DNA of 13,381 nucleotides from an uncultured Porphyromonas sp. (lineage in GTDB: Bacteria > Bacteroidota > Bacteroidia > Bacteroidales > Porphyromonadaceae). A model generated the notes under the pieces. The model was given only the letters and a program-made list of their open reading frames with translations, made no database searches and was not told the origin of the DNA. Location of the stretch: positions 1 to 13,381 of the forward strand of contig URDQ01000058.1 in NCBI GenBank assembly GCA_900546675.1, written 5' to 3'. Every line of letters starts with the position of its first letter. Position 1 is the stretch's first letter. Of the stretch, positions 1-7,200 are shown piece by piece. A program made the translations under genes and the position numbers.

Positions 1-41
1 CACGTATGACTCCTGAGGAAATCTTCGAAATGGAATTATAA
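1..41 (+). CDS. C-terminal end of an unidentified upstream gene (partial)
   Basis: Only one forward frame is open from the left edge. It reads RMTPEEIFEMEL and stops at the TAA at 39-41; the other two forward frames stop within the first 14 bases. The acidic, plausible C-terminal peptide and the following gene on the same strand suggest the tail of a real gene that begins outside the window. Twelve residues are too few to name a family. It could also be a chance open frame. Confidence 0.35.
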   Translation, partial: RMTPEEIFEMEL

Positions 42-70
42 TGCGTCAGCCCTGCAAAAAACTAGGCTAT

Positions 71-92
71 AAAACTCCCCATGAAGTTTTTT
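71..92 (+). terminator. Possible weak intrinsic terminator after the upstream gene
   Basis: AAAACT (71-76) and AGTTTT (85-90) form a 6-bp inverted repeat around an 8-nt loop, and the T-run reaches 92. It lies about 30 nt after the TAA at 39-41, which fits a terminator for the upstream gene. The stem is AT-rich and weak, so this is a tentative call. Confidence 0.25.
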
Positions 93-135
93 CCCTACAT
101 TTGTAAGTGTGTTGCACTTGACACTGGAATGTGCG

Positions 136-152
136 CTTTATGCAACAGTCTC
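136..152 (+). repeat. Solo copy of the right end of the MITE-like element
   Basis: CTTTATGCAACAGTCTC is identical over 17 nt and in the same orientation to the right terminal repeat of the element at 2558-2682. No matching left end with a full GAGACT terminus lies upstream. TGTTGCA at 110-116 does form a 7-bp inverted repeat with TGCAACA at 141-147, so this may be a degenerate or internally deleted copy. It sits just before the putative promoter of the DUF4286-ruvC pair. Confidence 0.5.
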
Positions 153-169
153 CACAGGGGCATTTTTGT

Positions 170-177
170 TATCTTTG
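170..177 (+). promoter_or_regulatory. Candidate Bacteroidota -7 box for DUF4286-ruvC
   Basis: TATCTTTG matches the Bacteroidota -7 consensus TAnnTTTG and lies 56 nt before the ATG at 234. No convincing TTTG -33 box is found 19-21 nt upstream. A second match, TACATTTG at 96-103, is farther from the gene and also lacks a -33 partner. Transcription from here would give a leader of roughly 50 nt. Confidence 0.4.
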
Positions 178-233
178 CATCATACCTCGGGGTGGCTCTC
201 GAGCGCACCGCTATAGATCAAAGACAATATCCT

Positions 234-563
234 ATGTATCGAGTCAACGTCTCTCTCTTTATCAAAGCTCAGGAGTATCAGCTCCTAGACAATTTCCTAC
301 GCACTACGCTGGTGCCACAGCTCCGTGGCGATGAGGGCGTGGCGCAGGTTGATCTCCTGGAGGTGATGGCACAGGCGCCCGTCGTGGAGATGGCGCAGCC
401 GATGGACGATATGGTCCTAGCTCTGCTCATCTCTCTAGAGCAGGAGCGAGATCTAGAGTACTATCTCTCTGAGGTACTATGCGAGCGACTGGAGCTGCTG
501 GGCAAGACCTTTGGCGAGCGCATCCTATACCATGTCACCCCGATGAGACAGATCGCCTTATGA
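234..563 (+). CDS. DUF4286 family protein
   Basis: This is a small soluble protein of 109 residues with no signal peptide or membrane segment. It begins MYRVNVSLFIK and ends near ERILYHVTPMRQ. The pattern of an N-terminal strand, a central acidic helix with EQERDLEYYLSE and a final strand ending HVTPM matches what I know of the DUF4286 family (about 100 residues, function unknown, common in Bacteroidota). The ATG at 234 is preferred over one at 81 because the extra 51 residues look non-coding and would overlap the putative promoter and repeat. The stop overlaps the ruvC start in ATGA (560-563), so the two are probably translationally coupled. In other Bacteroidota I recall DUF4286 next to ruvC, which supports a shared transcript but does not reveal a function. 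Confidence 0.8.
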   Translation: MYRVNVSLFIKAQEYQLLDNFLRTTLVPQLRGDEGVAQVDLLEVMAQAPVVEMAQPMDDMVLALLISLEQERDLEYYLSEVLCERLELLGKTFGERILYHVTPMRQIAL

Positions 564-1138
564 GCAAGTCACGTGGCGAGCGCATCCTGATAGGCATCGA
601 CCCCGGCACCATCGTGATGGGCTATGGGCTGCTCTCCGTACGGGGGCAACAGGCCGAGATGCTCACCATGGGGGTGATCGAGCTGAGCCGATACGAGGAT
701 CACTACACCCGTCTAGGGCGTATCTATAGCCGTGTGGCGGGGCTGATCGATGAGTTCCTCCCTGACGAGATGGCTCTGGAGGCACCTTTCTATGGCAAGA
801 ATGTGCAGTCGATGCTCAAGCTGGGACGGGCGCAGGGGGTCGCTATGGCGGCTGCTCTGAGCCGAGACATACCCATCGCAGAGTATGTGCCGATGCGTGT
901 CAAGCAGGCGATCACCGGTACGGGGCAAGCTTCCAAAGAGCAGGTCGCGACGATGCTACAGCGGGTGCTGCGCATTCCCGCCGAACTGATGCCGGAGAAG
1001 CTCGATGCGACCGACGGCTTGGCGGTCGCCTACTGTCACTTCCTGCAAACCTCTAATGCGGTGGCTACGTCCAACGTGAGCGCCAAGAGCTGGAAGGAGT
1101 TTATCAAAGCCAACCCCAACAAAGTACACGGACTCTAA
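560..1138 (+). CDS. ruvC: Crossover junction endodeoxyribonuclease RuvC
   Basis: RuvC is the dimeric cytoplasmic nuclease that resolves Holliday junctions during recombinational repair, working with the RuvAB branch-migration motor. The 192-residue product has the RNase H-like fold signature GIDPGT with Asp14, then ALEAPFYGKN with Glu74, and KLDATDGLAVA with Asp149 and Asp152. These correspond to the four metal-binding acidic residues of the family, so the enzyme should be active. The length is slightly above the roughly 170-190 usual for RuvC, with a short polar C-terminal tail ending KVHGL. The ATG overlaps the stop of the DUF4286 gene in ATGA, which fixes the start. The next gene starts 28 nt downstream on the same strand. 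Confidence 0.96.
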   Translation: MSKSRGERILIGIDPGTIVMGYGLLSVRGQQAEMLTMGVIELSRYEDHYTRLGRIYSRVAGLIDEFLPDEMALEAPFYGKNVQSMLKLGRAQGVAMAAALSRDIPIAEYVPMRVKQAITGTGQASKEQVATMLQRVLRIPAELMPEKLDATDGLAVAYCHFLQTSNAVATSNVSAKSWKEFIKANPNKVHGL

Positions 1139-1166
1139 GCGAAACAGAACCATTATAACTAAACCT

Positions 1167-2558
1167 ATGACCTCAATCCGCAAACTACTCATACTCCTCT
1201 GCTGCTATCTCTGTGGAGCACTACTCCTATCAGCGCAACAAGAGACAAGGCAGGCGCCTCCTCTCGGCATCTGGGAGGGAGCGCTACAAGTCTCAGGATC
1301 GGAGTTGCCACTCCGCTTCAACATCTTCAAGGATCAGCAAGAGCGTGTCTGCTGCACGATGGATAGTCCGTCGCAGATGGCGACTGGTATCGAGGCTACG
1401 ATCGAGCTTGCCGAGGGGGTTGTCATCACCATACCGAATCTATACATTCGCTATGAGGGGAAGCTAACGAGTAGCGACACCATCGTGGGAACCTTCGCTC
1501 AGGGCGGTATGTCGCTACCGCTCACACTCGTACGAGCCAGCAAGCCCGCCAAGGCTGATCGTCCGCAGACACCACAGCCCCCCTACCCCTACGAAACGGA
1601 GGAAGTGACCTTTTACAACGGCACGGAACCGCTCCACGGCACGCTCACCTACCCTGTCGGGCATCAGGTGGGGAGCCGTGTGGAGCAGGTCGTGCTCTTT
1701 GTCTCTGGCTCGGGCATACAGGATCGCGATGAGACTCTTGCGGAGCATAAGCCCTTTGCTGTGCTGGCGGACTACTTGGCACGGCATGGCGTAGCGACAC
1801 TGCGCTACGACGACCGTGGCTATCACGATGATATTGACTCGGCCAGTGTCGCCGAGGCGACTACCGCAACGCTAGCGGACGATGCTGCAGCGGCAGTCCA
1901 CTACCTACGTGGTCGGAAAGCTTTCGACAAGGTGGGCGTGCTGGGACATAGCGAGGGAGGCACCATCGCCTTCATACTAGCAGCCCGTGGCATCCCTGAC
2001 TTCATCATTAGCTTAGCGGGTAGCACGCTACCAGGCAAGGAGGTTTTGCAAGACCAGATGGATCTTAGCCTTGTTCAGGCGGGGCTGTCGGAAGAGCTTC
2101 GCACAGAGTATCTTCGAGCTACGATGGCGACCTTTGACTTAGCAGCTCAGAGCGACTTGCGTGGCGAGGCATTGGTCACCGAGGTGCTGTCGGAGGGACA
2201 TTATCAACTTCCGATTGGGTTGGTTTTGGAGCTCAAGAAGGTTGCCGATGGGCTGAGCCCTTGGCTTATCTACTTCACGCAGTATGATCCGAAGGGTGAT
2301 ATAGCGCAGACGCACTGTCCTGTGCTGGCACTCAATGGTTCGCTAGACCAGCAGGTTTTGGCGGACAAGCATCTAGCGATCATCGAGCAGAGTCTCCCGA
2401 CGGGGACACCACGACAAGTGCGCAAGCTGGAGGGGCTGAACCACCTCTTCCAGCATGCGACGACAGGAGCCGTGAGCGAATACTATCAGATCAATGAGAC
2501 GATCGCTCCCGAGGTGCTGGAACTGATCGCCGAGTGGATCATCCAACTAAATAAATAG
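1167..2558 (+). CDS. Secreted alpha/beta-hydrolase (S9/S33-like)
   Basis: The 463-residue protein starts with a signal peptide, MTSIRKLLILLCCYLCGALLLSAQ as two short blocks ending at the Ala-Gln around residue 24, so it is probably periplasmic or outer-membrane associated. Residues about 32-125 form a beta-rich N-terminal domain (GIWEGAL ... GTFAQGGMSLPL). Residues about 140-463 are an alpha/beta-hydrolase with an oxyanion-region motif FVSGSGIQDRD, the strand-turn RYDDRGYH, the nucleophile elbow GHSEGG (Ser262), acid Asp394 in NGSLDQQ and His426 in EGLNH. All three catalytic residues are present. The substrate, an ester or a peptide, cannot be told. No own promoter is seen in the 28-nt gap after ruvC, so it may be read through from ruvC. 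The last base of its TAG stop is the first base of an inserted MITE-like element. Confidence 0.85.
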   Translation: MTSIRKLLILLCCYLCGALLLSAQQETRQAPPLGIWEGALQVSGSELPLRFNIFKDQQERVCCTMDSPSQMATGIEATIELAEGVVITIPNLYIRYEGKLTSSDTIVGTFAQGGMSLPLTLVRASKPAKADRPQTPQPPYPYETEEVTFYNGTEPLHGTLTYPVGHQVGSRVEQVVLFVSGSGIQDRDETLAEHKPFAVLADYLARHGVATLRYDDRGYHDDIDSASVAEATTATLADDAAAAVHYLRGRKAFDKVGVLGHSEGGTIAFILAARGIPDFIISLAGSTLPGKEVLQDQMDLSLVQAGLSEELRTEYLRATMATFDLAAQSDLRGEALVTEVLSEGHYQLPIGLVLELKKVADGLSPWLIYFTQYDPKGDIAQTHCPVLALNGSLDQQVLADKHLAIIEQSLPTGTPRQVRKLEGLNHLFQHATTGAVSEYYQINETIAPEVLELIAEWIIQLNK

Positions 2559-2682
2559 AGACTTTGCAGAAAGGATGAAGCGCAAGGCGCTGAGGGTGAG
2601 GTCTGAAGGGAGCATACCTCCGTATGTGACCGAAGCCGAATCCCGAAAGCAACACAGCGATTCGCCTTTATGCAACAGTCTC
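2558..2682. mobile_element. 125-bp MITE-like element with TIRs and AAATA target duplication
   Basis: The element starts GAGACTTTGCAGAAAGG and ends CCTTTATGCAACAGTCTC. The reverse complement of the right end (GAGACTGTTGCATAAAGG) matches the left end over about 25 nt with a one-base gap and few mismatches. It is flanked exactly by AAATA at 2553-2557 and at 2683-2687, a 5-bp target-site duplication. There is no room for a transposase, so it would be moved in trans by an insertion sequence with matching ends. The interior contains a perfect small hairpin, CATAC-CTCC-GTATG. A 17-nt piece identical to the right end also occurs at 136-152. The family name is not known to me; non-autonomous elements of this kind are known from Porphyromonas. 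Confidence 0.75.
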
Positions 2683-2686
2683 AAAT

Positions 2687-2691
2687 AAGGA
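2687..2691 (+). promoter_or_regulatory. Shine-Dalgarno-like site of the LRR gene
   Basis: AAGGA lies 8 nt before the ATG at 2700 and favours that start over the in-frame ATG at 2670, which falls inside the MITE terminal repeat. In the reconstructed pre-insertion sequence this AAGGA would overlap the hydrolase stop codon (TAAGGA), typical of a tightly coupled operon. Confidence 0.5.
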
Positions 2692-2699
2692 CTAAATCA

Positions 2700-4145
2700 A
2701 TGAGTAAAATCAAGACTCCACAGAGCGGTGAGACGGGGCAGCTCTCGTGGCTATACGACCCCAAGGAGCAGTTGCTCACGCTATCAGGTGCGGGCGCTAT
2801 ACCCGACTACCCTATTGCAGAAACCCCGTGGCAAGAGTTCAGAGAGCAGATCGAGTCGATCGTGCTAGAGGAGGGAGTCACCCGTATCGGTGACTACGCC
2901 TTCTACGACTGCACAGCGCTCAAGAGCGTTGAGATACCCGAGGGGGTGACGCAGATCGGAGAGAGTGCCTTCGCTTGTTGCCAGAGCCTAGAGGCTGTGA
3001 CGATCCCAGGGAGCGTCACGGAGATTGGCGAGGGTGCTTTTGAGTCTTGTAGCGATCTGTTGATACTGGAGCTAACTTCGGGACTCAAGCGTGTGGGAGC
3101 CTTTGCTTTTAGCGAGTGCTTCTCTCTTAGGGCACTCGACCTGCCTGACACGGTGGAGCGGATCGATCGTAGTGCTTTTACGGGTACGGCTCTCCAAGAG
3201 TTGGTCATCCCGAGCAATGTGCAGGAGATCGGGGACAACGCCTTCAATGGGTGCATCAGGCTCAGCAGTCTCACGCTCTCGGAGGGCATTCGGGTGATTG
3301 AAGAGATGGCTTTTAGCAACTGTAGCGATCTCACGGAGGTGCTGATCCCCGCCTCGGTAGAGCGTCTAGGTGATGGGGTCTTTGCGGACTGCCTAGCTAT
3401 GACGCAGATCGCCGTAGCCCCTGAGAGTGAGTACTTTGTCGTACAGGACAACATCCTGTATAGTAAGGACATGAGTGTCTTGCTACACTACCCAGCGGGT
3501 AAGGAGGAGCAGGAGTTTACACTGCCTGAGGAGGTGCGCAAGATTGCGAGTCTAGCCTTTGCGAGCAACTACTTTCTCACGGACGTAACGCTGGGAGATC
3601 ATCTAGAGGAGGTGGGGTCGTATGCTTTCGCCCGCTGCTCTTGTCTCACCTACATGTATCTGCCACCGCAGACGACGCGTCTCGGGGTCGCCCCCTTTCA
3701 CGACTGTACGGCGCTCCTCGAGATTGAGGTAGATTCGAGCAACCCATACTACTCCTCTGTCGATGGTGTCCTATATAATAAGGAGCAGACGAAGCTGATC
3801 CAGTACCCCGCAGGGAGGTATGAGGACTTCTACAAAGTTCCCGACACGGTGCGAGAGATCGCTGAATACGCTTGCTACGATGCCCAGTACCTCGAAGTCT
3901 TAAAGATACCTGCGGGGGTACGTAAGATTGGTGACATAGCGTTTGCCTTCTGCGATAAGCTCCGCGATGTGGAGCTCCAAGCGACTGATCCCGCACAGAT
4001 AGAGGTCGGTATGATGGCTTTCTTTAGTGTAGCTGGTACGCCCCGCACGCTCCGTGTGCCTAAGGGAAGCTGCAAGCTCTACGAGAAGAGCGAGCAGTGG
4101 CAAGACCTCGCCCATAAGATTGTCGAGCAAAGGACGAAGAGTTAG
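2700..4145 (+). CDS. BspA-like leucine-rich repeat protein without visible export signal
   Basis: The 481-residue protein consists almost entirely of about 14 tandem LRR_5/BspA-type repeats of roughly 23 residues, with cores such as LKSVEIPEGVTQIGESAFACC and its variants. Two longer units carry the ILYSKDMSVLLHYPAG and VLYNKEQTKLIQYPAG inserts typical of the family. The C-terminal cap resembles others of the family (VPKGSCKLYEKSEQWQDL). BspA-like proteins are usually surface adhesins that bind host matrix or other bacteria. This one has neither a signal peptide nor a T9SS sorting domain: the N-terminus is MSKIKTPQSGETGQLSW. As annotated it would stay in the cytoplasm, or it depends on an unusual route. 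The start at 2700 is chosen for the AAGGA at -8 and because an earlier ATG at 2670 lies in the MITE end. The hydrolase gene lies upstream on the same strand, now separated by that element. Confidence 0.85.
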   Translation: MSKIKTPQSGETGQLSWLYDPKEQLLTLSGAGAIPDYPIAETPWQEFREQIESIVLEEGVTRIGDYAFYDCTALKSVEIPEGVTQIGESAFACCQSLEAVTIPGSVTEIGEGAFESCSDLLILELTSGLKRVGAFAFSECFSLRALDLPDTVERIDRSAFTGTALQELVIPSNVQEIGDNAFNGCIRLSSLTLSEGIRVIEEMAFSNCSDLTEVLIPASVERLGDGVFADCLAMTQIAVAPESEYFVVQDNILYSKDMSVLLHYPAGKEEQEFTLPEEVRKIASLAFASNYFLTDVTLGDHLEEVGSYAFARCSCLTYMYLPPQTTRLGVAPFHDCTALLEIEVDSSNPYYSSVDGVLYNKEQTKLIQYPAGRYEDFYKVPDTVREIAEYACYDAQYLEVLKIPAGVRKIGDIAFAFCDKLRDVELQATDPAQIEVGMMAFFSVAGTPRTLRVPKGSCKLYEKSEQWQDLAHKIVEQRTKS

Positions 4146-4154
4146 AGATTAGCT

Positions 4155-4193
4155 GTTGGCTTATGGCACTAGTGCTTTTAGCTAAAAGCCAAC
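4155..4193 (+). terminator. Nested palindromes after the LRR gene, possible terminator
   Basis: GTTGGCTT (4155-4162) pairs with AAGCCAAC (4186-4193). Inside lie the perfect palindromes GCACTAGTGC (4166-4175) and GCTTTTAGCTAAAAGC (4174-4189), which overlap and would form alternative hairpins. A TTTTT run follows at 4203-4207, about 10 nt beyond the stem. This could end the LRR transcript, though the gap to the T-run is longer than in a textbook terminator. Confidence 0.4.
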
Positions 4194-4214
4194 TAGCCCA
4201 CCTTTTTACAAACA

Positions 4215-4250
4215 GTAGCCCCACCCGGTACGATGACCGAGTGGGGCTAC
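4215..4250 (-). terminator. Strong hairpin terminator for the minus-strand operon
   Basis: GTAGCCCCAC (4215-4224) and GTGGGGCTAC (4241-4250) form a perfect 10-bp GC-rich stem, extended inside by CGGT/ACCG around a 6-nt loop. It lies 38 nt beyond the stop of the giant gene. On the minus strand it is followed by TGTTTGT, a modest U-rich tail, so it probably ends that operon. It may also act on plus-strand transcripts from the convergent LRR gene. Confidence 0.7.
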
Positions 4251-4288
4251 GAAGTTTATGGAGCGCTAGCTCCGTCTAGAGCTTATCG

Positions 4289-7200
4289 CTAGAGGATCAG
4301 TCGGAAGGTGCTGACCTCGCCCGCCTTGTGAGCTGCGACGATGTAGACACCAGACTGGAATGGCTCAGCGATGAGTTGCTCAGGCTCAGTGATCTGGTAG
4401 TGACCTACCTGAGCACCGCTAGCTGTGTAGAGCTCGATGGTCGCACCCTGTAGACCCATCACGAGGATACCCTCGGGGGTAGCTATGACACGTCCGGTCT
4501 CGCCGTCGATATCGGCAAGCGCCGTCGCCTGTGGGGTGACGATGATGAGCTCCTCAGAGTTGAGTGTCATCTCGCCTCTGCGAGCTGATACGGTCACACG
4601 GTAAGCGGTCTGCTCGCTGAGGTCAACGAACGGTAGCGTGATGCGACCATCTTGTAGCGTGGGCAGACCCTGGAGTGGTGAGAGTTCGCCTAGAGGCGAG
4701 CCGTCAGCAGCAATGCTGATGATATCGCCAGCGGTAGCGTTACCCTCTTTGTCCACCTTAGCCAGCTCGACCATATAGCGTTCAGCCTTGTCAATTGTGG
4801 CAAAGGAGATGGAGAAGCTCTGAGCCTGCAGTGAGCCTGCGACGAGCTTAGCATCTAGCTTACCATCGATAGCCTGAGTCGTGAAGGTGGTCTTACCCTG
4901 AGCCACAACCTGCATAGCTGGCATGATAGTTGCTTCGACAGATACATCATAGCGTGTACCCATCTGCAGCCCCTCGAGGGTTGTGTAGACATAACCGTCA
5001 CGAAGCTCTAGCGAGCGGAGCTGCTGCGTAGGATCGAGGCGCATCGTCTGCGTCGCACTAGCGTCAGCACCTGCGGGGCGATAGCTTACCGTGTAGCTCA
5101 CCTGCGTGGGGAGCGCCTGCCAGCGTACCTGTGCTGTCGTTTCGGTGGTTGCCATCACCTCGAGAGCTATCTGCTCCTTGGCGGGCTTTGCAGAGGCATC
5201 CTGCTTGATGTGCAGGTTGTCCATAGCGAAGTAGCTAGGCGCATAGCTGTCGCTCGACTGTATCGAGAACTTGAGTGTCTTGACCTCACCGAGAGAGGAG
5301 AGATCGACCCACTTCCAGTCGTTGACCACTTCGCGCTTCTTATTGCGATAGTCGATGAGTGGTACCTCGACCTTCTTACCATTGTCAGCCGTGATGGTCA
5401 CGATAAAGAAGCTACCCTCCTCAAAGGCGGGACGACCGAAGTTCTTGTCGCCCTTGGTAGCAAAGCTCTTGACCCAGACCGTGTTCGTCAGATAGACACC
5501 CTCGAGCTGCACCTTGCGGTCGCTGCTAGGCATAACCGTGACGACGGGATTGTAGGTACCCCATGCTGGATTGTCGCCAGGACAGTAAGCCACGACATAC
5601 TGCTTGGACTTACCCTCCAGCTCCTGACCACCACCGACGACGTTGTTGTATTGTTGCGTCAAGTCGCCCGTGTAGGTCGTATCAGCACTAGCTGCTAGGG
5701 CAAAGCCGCTCCAGCTATTCCACTCAGCATTGTAGCTGTTGGAGAAAGCAAACGAGCCGCTACCGAATGGAGCCTTCTGGCTGTACGGCTCTTCGCTAGA
5801 GAGTGGCTCCTCCTCAAAGGTTGCCACCATCGCCTCGCCGTGTAGTCCATTGACGTAAACATAGACGCTCTCGGTGACTTGGCTACCAGCAGCGTCCGTC
5901 ACAGTGACACTGTAGCGTGTCGTCTGCGTAGGAGCTACGGAGACAGTCTGTAGCGAGTCGCCCTGTGACCACTCGTAGCTATAAGGAGCCACGCCACGGA
6001 TTACCTCAGCCGTCAGCTGAGCCTGCTGCCCGAGATTGATGCTTACGGGAGCGATTGCAAGCTGCATAGCGAGGGCGTCGCCGTTGTAGTCGTCGATCCA
6101 TAGCTTACCTCGGCTCTCGAGGGTCACCTCACGGATGTCGCCTCTCTGAGCGAGGTCTACGTATGCCCACTCCTGCTCAGTAGCGGGGAGCGTGATACGC
6201 GTACCGCCATCGATGCGCATATAGACGGGGCGGTCGGCCATGAGCGAGAAGCCTCGCTGTGGTATCTTGCCCTTAGAGTTTGTCACGGTGATGGTCACCT
6301 TATCGCCCGCCATCTCAGCAATCTGATTGAGTGAGCGGGTGAAGTCCTCGACGACCTTGACCCCTGCGAAGCTATTGGTCCCTGAGTAGACGACATCACC
6401 CTCTATGGTGCGGTTGTCCTTCTCAAAGGTAGCCACCTGCGTAGGCATATAGCTGGTAGTAAAGGTAAAGAGGAGCTCAGGCTCGGCATCCTTATTATTG
6501 AGCGTACCATGGAGAAGTCCATAGACCTCATAAGTGGTCTCAGGCTCTAGCCCCATGATGGTAAACTCAGTCGCACGCTTGCCAAGAGCAGTGAAGTGTC
6601 TGCCCTTGTCTCGTATCGTAGCGGCATCTGGAGCTGTCGTAGCCTCCTCGCCCTTTGCAATCGTCATCAGGTAGACGTCCGTCATTTGGTCTGGCTCGAC
6701 AGAAATCGTAGCGGACTGATGCAGTGCACGGACTACCTTCTTGTTGATGAGCTTGGGAGCCTCGTCACTTACATTGGGATCTTGCTCATAAGCTCCAACA
6801 GTCGGGCGCTCTTTGTCACGAGCTGCTCCGAGAATGTCCGTCGTGACAGCAGCGTGCGGAGCACCCTGTGGTAGTACGGTCATATCCTTCGGGTAGAGTA
6901 CCTTGTCAGAGACGAAGGCTACCTCTACGACCTTGGATGCTGTGCTCTTTGTCGCCTCCTGATAGTTGGTTGCGTCGTACTTTGTCCCCTTGGCGGTGAT
7001 CAGTACACCCTCACTGTCAGAAGTGTAGAGCGCATTGCGATCACAAGTGAGCTGCTCGTTGGGAAGCGGTTGATTGCTAAAGAGGATGCCTCCACCGTCT
7101 CGGTTCTGTAGGATATTGTCAGAGAGCTGAGACGAAGCGATATCTCCGTTGAGCATAAGGAGTGCTGTGCTCTTGCCGTCACGAGCTATAGCGGTGTTGA

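Noticed and set aside
81..233. N-terminal extension of the DUF4286 gene from an ATG at 81
   Set aside because: The extra 51 residues are Cys-rich and unlike the family, and they overlap a promoter-like TATCTTTG and a repeat end. The family length fits the ATG at 234.
2670..2699. Upstream ATG for the LRR gene (MQQSQIRTKS...)
   Set aside because: It lies inside the terminal repeat of the inserted element. The ATG at 2700 has AAGGA at the right distance.
2903..3472. 189-codon minus-strand open frame inside the LRR gene
   Set aside because: The repetitive Ser/Arg-rich translation is the complement of the LRR repeats, not an independent gene.
5210..5698. 162-codon open frame on the + strand inside the giant gene
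   Set aside because: It is an antisense shadow of a clearly coding minus-strand domain, with no start signals and no recognisable protein features. The same applies to other antisense frames in 4289-12758.
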